42,800 bases of DNA from an uncultured Bacilli bacterium (GTDB taxonomy: Bacteria > Bacillota_I > Bacilli_A > RF39 > UBA660), in contig CALVRX010000014.1 of assembly GCA_944358815.1 (NCBI GenBank), forward strand, positions 1 through 42,800, given 5' to 3'. The translations under genes and the position numbers were made by a program. Below are positions 15,583 to 24,608 of this stretch, piece after piece. Each line of letters begins with the position of its first letter. The stretch's first letter is position 1. The notes beneath the pieces are model-generated. The model worked only from the letters and a program-made list of their open reading frames with translations. It ran no database searches and was not told the origin of the DNA.

Positions 15583-17895
15583 ATGGAGGATATAAATAGA
15601 AAGTTGGAGCTTATCGATAAATATTTTAGAGCGGCTAATTATTTATCAGCTGGACAGCTTTATTTGTTGGATAATCCATTAATGAAATGGAAATTACAAA
15701 AAAGTGATTTAAAAAGAAAAATAGTTGGTCATTGGGGTACAGTACCTTCACAGAATTTTATTTATGCGCATTTGAATAGATTAATTAAGGATAATAATTT
15801 AAATATGATTTATATTTCTGGCCCAGGTCATGGAGGAAATAGTCCGCTTGCTAATGTTTATTTGGAAGGAACTTATAGTGAGGTTTATCCAGAGATAACT
15901 AAAGATGAGATGGGAATGAAAAAGTTTTTTAGACAGTTTTCGTTTCCTGGTGGTGTACCTAGTCATGCAGCACCAGAAACTCCTGGTTCAATAAATGAAG
16001 GTGGAGAGCTCGGTTATTCTTTAGCACATGCTTTTGGAGCAGTTTTAGATAATCCAGATTTAATTGTGGCATGTGTGATTGGCGATGGTGAAGCAGAAAC
16101 TGGTCCTTTGGCAACTTCTTGGCACGGAAATAAGTTTATTAATCCAAAAACGGATGGAGTTGTTTTACCAATTCTTAATTTAAATGGATATAAAATAAGT
16201 AATCCGACGATACTCGGTAGAATGAGTGAAAAAGAATTAGGTAGTTATTTTTATGGACTTGGATGGCATCCTTATTTAGTGGAGGCTAGTGATATAAAAC
16301 TTTTGCATAAGAAGATGTATTATACTTTAGATCGAGTTTTAGAAGAAATTAAGGCTATTAAAAGCGGTAAGTATAAAGGTAAAGCTATATATCCGATGAT
16401 TATTTTAAAAACACCTAAGGGATTTACTGGTCCACAGGTGGTAGATGGTAAGCAAATTGCGGGAACTTTTAGAGCACATCAAGTTCCGGTACAAGTAGAT
16501 ACGGATGAGCATATCGAAATATTAGAAAGGTGGCTTCGCAGTTATAAACCGGAGGAGTTATTTGATAAAAATGGACATCTAAATGAGGAAATATATGAAA
16601 TTATTCCAACTGGTAGATATAGGATGGGAGCTAATCCAAATGCTAATGGGGGGTTACTTAGAAGAATAATAAAATTACCTGATTTGGCTGAATTTGAGGT
16701 AAAGTTTCATGAACGTGGAGCTTTGAAAACACAGGATATGCTTGAACTTAGTAAGTATATTAGGGAAGTTTATAAATTAAATGATAATTTTAGACTATTT
16801 TCACCTGATGAGGCGATGAGTAACCGTTTGTATGAAATTTTTAAAGCAACTGATAGAGATTGGCAGGAAGATATTAGGGATAATGATGAATATTTAAGTA
16901 AAGATGGACGAATTGTCGATAGTTTTTTATCAGAACATTTTTGTGAGGGATTGCTTGAAGGATATTTATTAACTGGTAGACATGGGGTTTTTGTCAGTTA
17001 TGAGGCATTTATTAGGGTAATTGACTCGATGGCAGGTCAGCATGCGAAGTGGTTAAAGGTGTGTCAAAATTTAAAATTTAGACGGGATATTTCTTCTTTA
17101 AATTATGTGCTTACTTCAAATGTTTGGCAGCAAGATCATAATGGATATACTCATCAAGATCCGGGATTTTTAAATCACATGGCAAATAAAAAAGATAGTA
17201 TTGTTAGAATGTATTTACCGGCTGATGCAAATATGCTTATGACTTGTTTTGATGCTTGTATGAGAAGTAAAAATCAAATTAATATTATGGTAGCATCTAA
17301 ACACCCAAGTATGCAGTGGCTTACTTTAAAAGAGGCGCAAGCAGAATTTAAGAAGGGATTAGCTATTTGGGCTTGGGCGGCTAATGATGATAATCCGGAT
17401 ATTGTATTAGTGTCAATTGGAGATTGTCCAACTTTAGAGATGTTAGCGGCGACAAAGATTTTGAAAGAAAATTTTCCTGATTTGAAGATAAGATTTATAA
17501 ATGTAGTTGATTTAATGTGTTTAAAGACTTCGTTAGATTATCCAAAATCACTTAGTGATGAAGAGTTTGATGAATTGTTTACTGTCGATAAGCCAGTATT
17601 GATTGCTTTCCATGGTTATCCTTCTTTAATTTATGAATTTACCTATTTTAGACATAATAGAAATTTGATTGTTCATGGATATGAGGAAGAGGGAACAATT
17701 ACGACGCCTTTTGATATGCGTGTTTTAAATGAAATTGATCGTTATCATTTGGTAATTGAAGCAATTAAACATCTAGATTTGGGTTTAGAAGGTGAAAGGG
17801 TTTCTGCAGATATGGAAAGACTTTTAAATAAACATCACAAGTATATTAGACAATATGGAGTGGATATGCCTGAGATTACTGAGTGGAAATGGTAA
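15583..17895 (+). CDS. xfp: Xylulose-5-phosphate/fructose-6-phosphate phosphoketolase
   Basis: TPP enzyme that splits xylulose-5-P (and often fructose-6-P) with phosphate to acetyl-P plus a shorter sugar phosphate, the key step of heterofermentation. GHWGTVPSQNFIYAHLNR and GPGHGG near residue 75, then GDGEAETGPLATSWH with an extended LNLNGYKISNPTI (diphosphate and Mg2+ binding), and later VWQQDHNGYTHQDPG mark the family over the whole 770 residues. I start at ATG 15583 because AGGAGG lies eight bases upstream; the frame open from 15556 puts the start inside the promoter region (TATAAT at 15551-15556). It stands alone between terminators, so it is probably monocistronic. Confidence 0.95.
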   Translation: MEDINRKLELIDKYFRAANYLSAGQLYLLDNPLMKWKLQKSDLKRKIVGHWGTVPSQNFIYAHLNRLIKDNNLNMIYISGPGHGGNSPLANVYLEGTYSEVYPEITKDEMGMKKFFRQFSFPGGVPSHAAPETPGSINEGGELGYSLAHAFGAVLDNPDLIVACVIGDGEAETGPLATSWHGNKFINPKTDGVVLPILNLNGYKISNPTILGRMSEKELGSYFYGLGWHPYLVEASDIKLLHKKMYYTLDRVLEEIKAIKSGKYKGKAIYPMIILKTPKGFTGPQVVDGKQIAGTFRAHQVPVQVDTDEHIEILERWLRSYKPEELFDKNGHLNEEIYEIIPTGRYRMGANPNANGGLLRRIIKLPDLAEFEVKFHERGALKTQDMLELSKYIREVYKLNDNFRLFSPDEAMSNRLYEIFKATDRDWQEDIRDNDEYLSKDGRIVDSFLSEHFCEGLLEGYLLTGRHGVFVSYEAFIRVIDSMAGQHAKWLKVCQNLKFRRDISSLNYVLTSNVWQQDHNGYTHQDPGFLNHMANKKDSIVRMYLPADANMLMTCFDACMRSKNQINIMVASKHPSMQWLTLKEAQAEFKKGLAIWAWAANDDNPDIVLVSIGDCPTLEMLAATKILKENFPDLKIRFINVVDLMCLKTSLDYPKSLSDEEFDELFTVDKPVLIAFHGYPSLIYEFTYFRHNRNLIVHGYEEEGTITTPFDMRVLNEIDRYHLVIEAIKHLDLGLEGERVSADMERLLNKHHKYIRQYGVDMPEITEWKW

Positions 17896-17901
17896 TTTTA
17901 A

Positions 17902-17930
17902 AATGTGCCTTTTAAAGGTACATTTTATTT
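17902..17930 (+). terminator. Terminator of the phosphoketolase gene
   Basis: AATGTGCC (17902-17909) pairs with GGTACATT (17917-17924), one G-U, followed by T-rich sequence. Confidence 0.8.
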
Positions 17931-17958
17931 TGTTATTTTAATGATTTTTAGGTATAAT
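17930..17958 (+). promoter_or_regulatory. Predicted promoter with very short leader
   Basis: TTGTTA (17930-17935), 17-base spacer, TATAAT (17953-17958). The start codon is only 17 bases after the -10, so the mRNA would begin at the GGTGAT ribosome binding site. Confidence 0.7.
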
Positions 17959-17974
17959 ATATTTGGTGATTAGT

Positions 17975-18742
17975 ATGGAAACTGTCAATAGATATAGATT
18001 AGTGTATCATTATTTTAAAGGTGGAGAAAAGTTATTTAGTGTTGATTATCAGGATGGAAGGCATCGTGATAGATTTATGCTTACGGAGATAGATGCTTTA
18101 ACTTCTAGATGTGCTGATGAAAAGCAATTAGCGCAAGTATTAAAGGTTGTTTCGGACGATTATAATAATGGTTATTTTGTAATTGAATATAATAGTCAGG
18201 GTAGTTTAAAGACAATGGAGTTAGTGTTTAACGATATGCCTTTACTTGGTCAGATTGCTTTTAATAATTGTGGTAAATCACGAATTTCTAAAGAAGATGC
18301 TTCAAAGTATGCAAGAGTTTTTTTGAAAGAAATTAATGAGGATGCGGATTTTTTAAAATTTGTTTTATCACGCAGGTATATTAATAGTTATTTTCACTCG
18401 GCTTTAAATTATTATTTGAGATTGAAAAATTCTGATGAAAAAGAAGCTCAAAATACGCTTTGGGAGGCTAAAGCTAATTTACTTAAGGAGTTTAGTCGTT
18501 ATAAAACAATTAGAGGAATTGAGATTGGTAGACGTAATTATAAGTTGTTTAAGCAAAAGAAAGAGGTTCCTTCAGATTCTAGACAATTAACAGTTTTACA
18601 ACGGGCAAAGATTGAATATGAATTAAATCATCCCAAAAAAGTAGATAAGCCTAAATTGCAAAGGAAAAAAGTAGTAGATGGACAAATGGCTTTATTTGAT
18701 GCGGATAATTATAGTAATACAAATAAAAGAACGAAAAAATAG
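17975..18742 (+). CDS. Protein of unknown function
   Basis: I do not recognise this 255-residue protein. It is soluble and charged, with a beta-rich N-terminal third (YRLVYHYFKGGEKLFSVDYQDG, then YFVIEYNSQGSLKTMELVFND), a helical centre containing many aromatic and basic residues (SRRYINSYFHSALNYYLRLKNS) and a disordered Lys-rich tail with PKKVDKPKLQRKK. Such a tail is common in nucleic-acid-associated proteins, but no known motif is visible. ATG 17975 has GGTGAT four bases before it; the open frame extends 12 bases further upstream without a better start. It has its own promoter and no obvious operon partner, being flanked by a terminator upstream and dapA's leader downstream. Confidence 0.75.
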   Translation: METVNRYRLVYHYFKGGEKLFSVDYQDGRHRDRFMLTEIDALTSRCADEKQLAQVLKVVSDDYNNGYFVIEYNSQGSLKTMELVFNDMPLLGQIAFNNCGKSRISKEDASKYARVFLKEINEDADFLKFVLSRRYINSYFHSALNYYLRLKNSDEKEAQNTLWEAKANLLKEFSRYKTIRGIEIGRRNYKLFKQKKEVPSDSRQLTVLQRAKIEYELNHPKKVDKPKLQRKKVVDGQMALFDADNYSNTNKRTKK

Positions 18743-18854
18743 TTCTGTTTGTATTTTGTGAGGATTTTTACTTTTTGATGTGTATTTTGGGTAAATGGCT
18801 TGGTAGTTATTTTATGATATACTTAAAAAGTAACTGAAAATAAGAGGTGAAATA

Positions 18855-19739
18855 ATGAAAAAAGAATTATTTAAAGGTGTTGGAACAGCAATAGCCACAC
18901 CATTTACAGAAAACGATGTTAATTATAAAGAATTTGGAAGATTACTTGAAGATCAAATTAAAGGTGGAGTTAGTTCTGTGATTGTGTGCGGTACTACTGG
19001 GGAGTCAGCAACAATGAGTGAAAAAGAGAAGAAAAAGTTAGTTAAGTATGCGATAGATAAGACTGATCATAGAATTAAAGTAATTATCGGTACTGGCAGT
19101 AATAACACTATGCAGGCAATTAAAATGAGTCAGTATGCTTATGAAGCTGGTGCAGATGGGTTACTTATAGTTACTCCTTATTATAATAAAGCAACTCAAA
19201 ATGGACTCGTAGCTCATTATAAAGCTATTGCGAGTGCAGTGGATTTACCAATTATTTTGTATAATGTGCCATCAAGAACGGGAGTTAATATAAAACCAGA
19301 GACTTGTCAAAAATTATCTGAGATTGATAATATTGTTGGTATTAAAGAGGCTAGTGGTGATATATCACAAGTAGCTAAAATTGCCAGCTTATGTGGTGAT
19401 GATTTGGCTATTTATTCCGGTAACGATGATCAAGTTATTCCTATTTTATCTTTAGGCGGAAAAGGTGTTATATCAGTACTTTCTAATGTGATGCCTGAAT
19501 ATACTGTAGAGATGTTAGATAGTTTTTGGAAAGGTGATTATAATAAGGCAGCTAAGATGCAGGTAGATGCGGTTGAGATGATTGATGCTTTATTTTGTGA
19601 AGTTAATCCAATTCCAGTTAAATATGCTTTAAATAAAGTTGGTTATGATTTTGGAATTCCTAGATTACCACTTACTGAGCTTTCTGATGCTGGTAAAGAA
19701 AAAGTAGATAAAGCAATAAAAAGGTATATTAAAAAGTAA
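18855..19739 (+). CDS. dapA: 4-hydroxy-tetrahydrodipicolinate synthase
   Basis: Condenses pyruvate with aspartate semialdehyde in the diaminopimelate/lysine pathway. The TIM-barrel family residues are present: GTTGESATMS at about 45-54, Tyr136 in ILYNVPSRTG and the Schiff-base Lys164 in VGIKEASGD, with the late SNVMPE and NPIPVKYAL. Length of 294 residues is standard. The ATG follows AAGAGGTGAAATA. No other dap or asd gene is adjacent, and no lysine riboswitch is visible upstream in the 112-base gap. In a spore former the product line also supplies dipicolinic acid. Confidence 0.95.
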   Translation: MKKELFKGVGTAIATPFTENDVNYKEFGRLLEDQIKGGVSSVIVCGTTGESATMSEKEKKKLVKYAIDKTDHRIKVIIGTGSNNTMQAIKMSQYAYEAGADGLLIVTPYYNKATQNGLVAHYKAIASAVDLPIILYNVPSRTGVNIKPETCQKLSEIDNIVGIKEASGDISQVAKIASLCGDDLAIYSGNDDQVIPILSLGGKGVISVLSNVMPEYTVEMLDSFWKGDYNKAAKMQVDAVEMIDALFCEVNPIPVKYALNKVGYDFGIPRLPLTELSDAGKEKVDKAIKRYIKK

Positions 19740-19764
19740 ATGATTTGGTTCATTTACTTTTTTT
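19734..19764 (+). terminator. Terminator of dapA
   Basis: AAGTAAATG (19734-19742) pairs with CATTTACTT (19751-19759) followed by seven T; it overlaps the dapA stop. Confidence 0.88.
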
Positions 19765-19880
19765 CATCAATTTCGTCGAATAATTTACTGATGTCAAGGT
19801 TTAAAGCATCAGCTATTCTACCAATGATAACTAGTGTAATATTTGTAAGGCTTAGCTGATTCTATTTGAGAGATTAGGAA
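19754..19880 (-). pseudogene. Remnant of an XRE-type helix-turn-helix regulator
   Basis: Read on the minus strand, 19877 down to about 19851 gives LISQIESAK, the recognition-helix end of an XRE domain. After a one-base frame change the sequence continues LTNITLVIIGRIADALNLD and then ISKLFDEIDEKK followed by TAA at 19754. Joined, this is the second half of a Cro/CI-type HTH (IxxIADALNLDISKLF). The first half is absent: the next bases belong to another decayed gene. There is one frameshift plus truncation, so this is a dead fragment. Confidence 0.75.
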
Positions 19881-19882
19881 AT

Positions 19883-20410
19883 ATGCCGTGGCATAATGAG
19901 TGTCAATATAGTAGTAGTGAATGTCATAATTGGACTATACCGGCAAGTTTAAATACTTATTTAAATAATGATTATTATAATAGTTTGATGAAAACAGCTC
20001 AAGAACAAATCGTTAGCAAAGATTGGTCTGTATTGTATACTCAGTGGTCTATTAATAAATATGTGACATGGAATGGTAAAATAGCTTTAGCTACTACGGA
20101 CGATATTTTTGATACTTCTCGTTATTATATGACAAAATGTGAAGATATTAATCATTCTAGTGAATGTGCCGATGTGTGGATGAATGATAAAACTAATTGG
20201 TGGTTATTAAGTGTTCCTCCAGGAGGGTCAAATAATTCTAATAATAGTAAAGTTTATGTATTTGCTGGTGAGTAACCTTCTTATAGGTCACAAATAGGTT
20301 ATGATTCTGTTACTACTAGTTATGGTGTAAAGCCTGTACTTTATCTTTCCTCTGATGTTCAAATCACTGGAGGTACAGGAACTAAGTCTAATCCATATAC
20401 TATTCAATAG
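19883..20410 (+). pseudogene. Decayed C-terminal fragment of a surface/prepilin-like protein
   Basis: The frame from 19883 encodes 130 residues to TAA at 20273-20275. The same frame then carries on without a further stop for 44 more codons (PSYRSQIGYDSVTTSYGVKP, then LYLSSDVQITGGTGTKSNPY) to TAG 20408-20410. That last block is a familiar ending of long Trp/Gly-rich extracellular domains in low-GC Firmicutes surface and prepilin-like proteins, preceded here by a typical WWLLSVPPGGSN segment. So a single nonsense mutation splits the domain. There is no ribosome binding site before 19883 and no signal sequence or prepilin leader, so the 5' part is also lost, cut at the junction with the HTH remnant. 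Confidence 0.75.
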
Positions 20411-20418
20411 CAAAAAAT

Positions 20419-20447
20419 GTGTTTCATTAATTTGAAACATTTTTTTT
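20419..20447 (+). terminator. Terminator after the decayed gene
   Basis: GTTTCA (20421-20426) pairs with TGAAAC (20433-20438), extended by T-A and G-U pairs, then a long T-run. It is probably the original terminator of the decayed gene. Confidence 0.7.
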
Positions 20448-20733
20448 ATAAAATCTAAAATCAAAAAACTAAAAATTTTGGACATTTGAATAAAAAAATT
20501 AACTTAGGTAAATTGTACTAAAGCAAAATAGGAATTTTTAGACTATAAAGCTATGATTAAAAAAGATAAAGTTCAGAAGGCTAATTTTTTAAATAATTAA
20601 AATTATTAAAATAGCTATCTTTTTGAGTATATTGTTATGAAAAATATGGTTAATGATGTTTAAAATATGCTTATTTTAGTTTAATTTTACAGGTGATTTA
20701 CAAAAAAACAAAGTTTTTCATAAAAAAATGTGG
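20448..20733. other. AT-rich intergenic stretch without gene
   Basis: I see no coding frame, tRNA, repeat or convincing hairpin series here. It is very AT-rich with scattered short frames and looks like decayed sequence between the pseudogenes and xerD. Confidence 0.6.
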
Positions 20734-20756
20734 TATACTTAATAATAGGTGATGGT

Positions 20757-21614
20757 ATGAAAAGTGCTCACAAATTTTTAGATTATTTAAGATTTGAAAG
20801 AGGTTTTTCAGATTATACAGTTAAAAGTTATGAAATTGATTTAAGAGAGTTTTATGATTTTGCCGGTGATAATAAGATTGATATTGAACTTGTAAGAGAT
20901 TACTTAAGAAATTTATATAATAAAAAATACAGTAATAGTTCAATTTCGAGAAAGGTGAGTTCACTTAAGAGTTATTTTAAATATTTAGAAAGTGAAGGAA
21001 TTATTAAGGATAATTTTATGAGATTAATTAGTAATCCTAAGACTGAAAAAACATTACCTAATTATTTGAATTATGAAGATTTGGATAAATTGCTTAATTA
21101 TCCTGATAGAAGTAATAAATATGGACTTAGAGATGCTTTAATTTTAGAAATGTTATACTCAAGTGGTGTACGTGTTAGTGAACTTGCTAATATGAAGTTA
21201 TCTGATATTGACTTTAAGGAGAGAAAGATACTTATTTTTGGTAAGGGTTCTAAGGAAAGATATGTTTATTATGGAAGTAAGTGTGCAGAATTACTTGATT
21301 TATATTTAAAAATTGATCATAGAAATAGTCCTTATTTGCTTATTGGTAAAAGAAAAGAAAAGTTAAATGAAAGAGAAATACGAGATATTGTAACGGGTAT
21401 TGCAAAAAAAGCGGGTATTGCTGTTCATGTGACTCCTCATACTTTAAGACATACTTATGCAACACATATGCTTAATGAAGGAGCTGATTTAAAGAGTGTT
21501 GGTGATTTGCTTGGACATGAAAGTTTATCAACGACACAGATATATACACATGTATCTAATGAAAGATTAAGACAAGTTTATTTAAGTGCTCATCCTAGAG
21601 CTCATAAGAATTAA
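20757..21614 (+). CDS. xerD: Tyrosine recombinase XerD/XerC
   Basis: Site-specific recombinase that resolves chromosome dimers at dif. The N-terminal SAM-like core-binding domain (FLDYLRFERGFSDYTVKSYEIDL) is followed by the catalytic domain with all active residues: Arg139 (SGVRVSEL), Lys163 (GKGSKER), His228-x-x-Arg231 (HTLRHTYATH), His254 (LGHESLSTTQ) and the nucleophile Tyr263 (QIYTH). At 285 residues it is of typical XerC/D length rather than phage integrase size. I start at ATG 20757, which has GGTGAT three bases upstream and an extended -10 (TGGTATACT) just before. ppdK follows 14 bases later. XerC versus XerD cannot be settled by eye. Confidence 0.9.
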   Translation: MKSAHKFLDYLRFERGFSDYTVKSYEIDLREFYDFAGDNKIDIELVRDYLRNLYNKKYSNSSISRKVSSLKSYFKYLESEGIIKDNFMRLISNPKTEKTLPNYLNYEDLDKLLNYPDRSNKYGLRDALILEMLYSSGVRVSELANMKLSDIDFKERKILIFGKGSKERYVYYGSKCAELLDLYLKIDHRNSPYLLIGKRKEKLNEREIRDIVTGIAKKAGIAVHVTPHTLRHTYATHMLNEGADLKSVGDLLGHESLSTTQIYTHVSNERLRQVYLSAHPRAHKN

Positions 21615-21628
21615 AGGAGGCTATGTAA

Positions 21629-24247
21629 ATGGAAAAATATGTTTATTTATTCGATGAAGGTAATAAAGATTTAAGAAGTTTGCTTGGTGGTAAGGGAGCT
21701 AATTTAGCAGAGATGACTAATATGGGACTTCCAGTTCCTTATGGACTTACGGTGACAACGGAAGCATGTAGGTTGTATTTTAAAGAAGATGAGTGTTTAA
21801 ATGAAGATGTTCAAAAACAGATTTTAAAAGGTGTCAAAAAGATAGAAGAAAAAACTGGAAAAACTTTAGGGGATGCCGAAAATCCGCTTTTACTGTCTGT
21901 AAGAAGTGGTTCGCCTATTAGTATGCCAGGTATGATGGATACGATTTTAAATTTAGGTTTGAACGATAAAATTGCTTCTGCTTTATCTAAAGATGAAGAT
22001 AGTAAGCGGTTTATATATGATTCTTATAGAAGACTTATTATGATGTTTGCTGATGTTGTTAAAGGTAAGGGTAAGGATGAGTTTGAAAATTATTTAACGG
22101 ATTTTAAGAATAAAAAAGGTTATAATAATGATTTAGATCTAACAGCTGATGATATGGCGTTATTAACAGAACATTTTAAGAAAATTTATAAGAAATTGGT
22201 TGGTGAGGATTTTCCGGATGAACCATTACTTCAGCTTATGCAGGCAATAACAGCAGTCTTTAGATCTTGGAATAATAAAAGAGCTATTGTTTATAGGCAA
22301 ATGAATAATATTTCTGACAGCTTGGGAACGGCTGTTAATGTCCAAGAAATGGTATATGGTAATTTGAGTGAGTCATCTTTAACTGGTGTAGCATTTTCAC
22401 GAAATCCAGCGGATGGTAGTGATAAATTATATGGTGAGTATTTGGTAAAAGCTCAAGGTGAAGATATAGTGGCAGGAGTTAGAACTCCACTTTCTATCGA
22501 TAGATTAGAGACTGAAAGGCCAAATATATATAAGGAATTAAATGGTTATAGCAAATTACTTGAAAAGCATTATAAGGATATGCAGGATATGGAATTTACT
22601 GTTGAGAATGGTAAACTTTATATGTTACAAACAAGAAACGGAAAAAGAACGCCGCTCGCAGCTTTAAATATTGCGGTAGATATGGTAAATGAGGGATTAA
22701 TTACGGAAAAGGAAGCTATTATGCGTATTGATCCTAACGAAATTAGTTTAATGCTTCATCAGAGTTTTGATGATAAGGCTTTGGCTAGAAAAAGACCAAT
22801 TACTAGAGGCCTTCCAGCTTCACCAGGAGCAGTATCTGGACAGATTTGTTTTAATACAGATGAAGTTAAGGAAAAATATAATAAGAAAATTCCAAATATT
22901 TTAGTTAGAGAAGAGACTTCGCCTGAGGATATTGAGGCAATGAAGTATGCTAATGGTATTTTGACGGTGCGTGGTGGTATGACGTCACATGCTGCGGTGG
23001 TGGCTCGTGGTATTGGTAAATGCTGTATAAGTGGCTGTGATAATGTTTCTGTCGATGAGGATAATAGAATTATAATGATTAATGGTATGAAATATATTGG
23101 TGATAGTTATTTATCTTTAGATGGTACCACAGGTAATGTGTATGAAGGTGTTATTGAAACTGTCGACAGTGGTTTAACTGATAATTTTGTGACTATGTTA
23201 AATTGGGCAAAGAAGTATAAAAAAATAGGGGTTAGAGCAAATGCCGATATAGCTAAGGATGCTAAGGTAGCTTTAGATTTTGGAGCTGAAGGTATTGGTT
23301 TATGTAGAACTGAGCATATGTTTTTTGAAAAGGATAAAATATTTGCTATTAGAAAGATGATAGTAGCACCTAATGAAAAAGATAGAATGGAAGCGTTGGG
23401 CGTACTTTTAAAAATGCAGGCTAGAGATTTTGAAGAGTTATTTAAAGTTGCTAATGGTGAAATACTTACTATTAGGTATTTGGATCCACCATTACATGAA
23501 TTTTTACCGAAGACTGATGATGAAGTTCGGGAATTAGCTAAAAGTTTAAAAATTGATGTAGATGATCTTTATAAAAAAATTGATTCTTTAAAAGAGTTTA
23601 ATCCGATGATGGGACTTCGTGGATGCCGGCTTTCTATTGTATATCCGGAAATTGCGGTCATGCAAACAACGGCAATATTTAAAGCAGCTATGAAAGTGAT
23701 GAGACATGGTATTAAAGTGAAGCCAGAGATTATGATTCCTTTAGTCGGTGATGTTAATGAGCTTAAATATTTAAAAAATATTATTTTAGATGTTGCTAGC
23801 AAAGTGGATAAAAATCATGAAATTGATTATAAGATTGGAACAATGATAGAAGTTCCACGTAGTACGACACAGGCAGATAAGATTGCCCGGGAAGCTGATT
23901 TTTTCAGTTTTGGTACTAATGATTTGACACAAATGACTTTTGGCTTTTCGAGGGATGATGCTGGAGCATTTATAAATAGTTATTATGATAAGGGAATATT
24001 AAAGTTTGATCCATTTAAAACTATTGATAAAGATGGTGTCGGTAAGCTGATGATGGTTGCTATTAAATTAGCTAAAAATGCTAATGAAAAGATTGAACTA
24101 GGAGTATGCGGGGAACATGGTGGAGATGCAGATAGTGTGAAGTTTTTTAGCAAGATTGGCATCGATTATGTTTCATGTTCACCTTATAGAGTGCCAGTAG
24201 CTATTATGGCAGCGGCACAAGCAGAGATTAGCAAAAATGACAATTAA
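21629..24247 (+). CDS. ppdK: Pyruvate, phosphate dikinase
   Basis: Interconverts pyruvate + ATP + Pi with phosphoenolpyruvate + AMP + PPi, a glycolytic or gluconeogenic step of many anaerobes. The ATP-grasp domain starts at GGKGANLAEMTNMGLPVP (residue 20). The swivelling phosphohistidine domain has GGMTSHAAVVARG near 450. The PEP/pyruvate barrel contains GLCRTEHMFF, MIEVPRS, SFGTNDLTQMTFG and the catalytic Cys in GVCGEHGGD near 830. The 872-residue length is normal. A strong AGGAGG precedes the ATG. It is downstream of xerD in an apparent operon, and its last 11 bases overlap the Smr gene. Confidence 0.97.
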   Translation: MEKYVYLFDEGNKDLRSLLGGKGANLAEMTNMGLPVPYGLTVTTEACRLYFKEDECLNEDVQKQILKGVKKIEEKTGKTLGDAENPLLLSVRSGSPISMPGMMDTILNLGLNDKIASALSKDEDSKRFIYDSYRRLIMMFADVVKGKGKDEFENYLTDFKNKKGYNNDLDLTADDMALLTEHFKKIYKKLVGEDFPDEPLLQLMQAITAVFRSWNNKRAIVYRQMNNISDSLGTAVNVQEMVYGNLSESSLTGVAFSRNPADGSDKLYGEYLVKAQGEDIVAGVRTPLSIDRLETERPNIYKELNGYSKLLEKHYKDMQDMEFTVENGKLYMLQTRNGKRTPLAALNIAVDMVNEGLITEKEAIMRIDPNEISLMLHQSFDDKALARKRPITRGLPASPGAVSGQICFNTDEVKEKYNKKIPNILVREETSPEDIEAMKYANGILTVRGGMTSHAAVVARGIGKCCISGCDNVSVDEDNRIIMINGMKYIGDSYLSLDGTTGNVYEGVIETVDSGLTDNFVTMLNWAKKYKKIGVRANADIAKDAKVALDFGAEGIGLCRTEHMFFEKDKIFAIRKMIVAPNEKDRMEALGVLLKMQARDFEELFKVANGEILTIRYLDPPLHEFLPKTDDEVRELAKSLKIDVDDLYKKIDSLKEFNPMMGLRGCRLSIVYPEIAVMQTTAIFKAAMKVMRHGIKVKPEIMIPLVGDVNELKYLKNIILDVASKVDKNHEIDYKIGTMIEVPRSTTQADKIAREADFFSFGTNDLTQMTFGFSRDDAGAFINSYYDKGILKFDPFKTIDKDGVGKLMMVAIKLAKNANEKIELGVCGEHGGDADSVKFFSKIGIDYVSCSPYRVPVAIMAAAQAEISKNDN

Positions 24248-24503
24248 TGAGGTAGTTTTTGTAGATAGTTTACCTAAGCTAGATTTACATGGTTTTGATA
24301 GAGATAGTGCAAGAGTAGCTATTAATGATTTTGTTAGAGATAATAAAAAAATGGGTAATGAGGTAGTAGTAATTGTACATGGAATTGGCGCTGGAATTAT
24401 GCGGGAGACTTGTTTAGTGACTTTAAAACATAACAAGGATGTTATAGAATTTAAAAGTGTTTATGATAATAGGGGATGTATGCTTGTCCAAATTAAGATA
24501 TAA
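24237..24503 (+). CDS. Stand-alone Smr-domain protein
   Basis: At 88 residues it is essentially one Smr domain, as found at the C-terminus of MutS2: LDLHG at about 16-20, the long helix (ARVAINDFVRDNK), VVVIVHGIGAGIMRE (the HGxGxG motif) and a final strand around GCMLVQIKI. Smr domains nick or bind branched DNA or act on RNA at collided ribosomes. No MutS core is attached, and the ATG lies inside the end of ppdK in another frame, so this is a genuine small gene translated by coupling. The partner process is unknown. Confidence 0.82.
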   Translation: MTINEVVFVDSLPKLDLHGFDRDSARVAINDFVRDNKKMGNEVVVIVHGIGAGIMRETCLVTLKHNKDVIEFKSVYDNRGCMLVQIKI

Positions 24504-24524
24504 GGTTTTCTTGTATCTTTTTTT
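24495..24524 (+). terminator. Terminator of the xerD-ppdK-smr unit
   Basis: AAGATATAAG (24495-24504) pairs with CTTGTATCTT (24510-24519) around GTTTT, followed by T. Confidence 0.8.
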
Positions 24525-24549
24525 GTTATAATTTAATGCTTTTGACAGT

Positions 24550-24578
24550 TTGACTTTTATGGGTATTTGTGCTATTAT
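24550..24578 (+). promoter_or_regulatory. Predicted promoter of the membrane-protein gene at 24609
   Basis: TTGACT (24550-24555), 17-base spacer, TATTAT (24573-24578). Confidence 0.7.
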
Positions 24579-24608
24579 ATTTTCCATATCTGAAAGGGGG
24601 AAGTGGGT

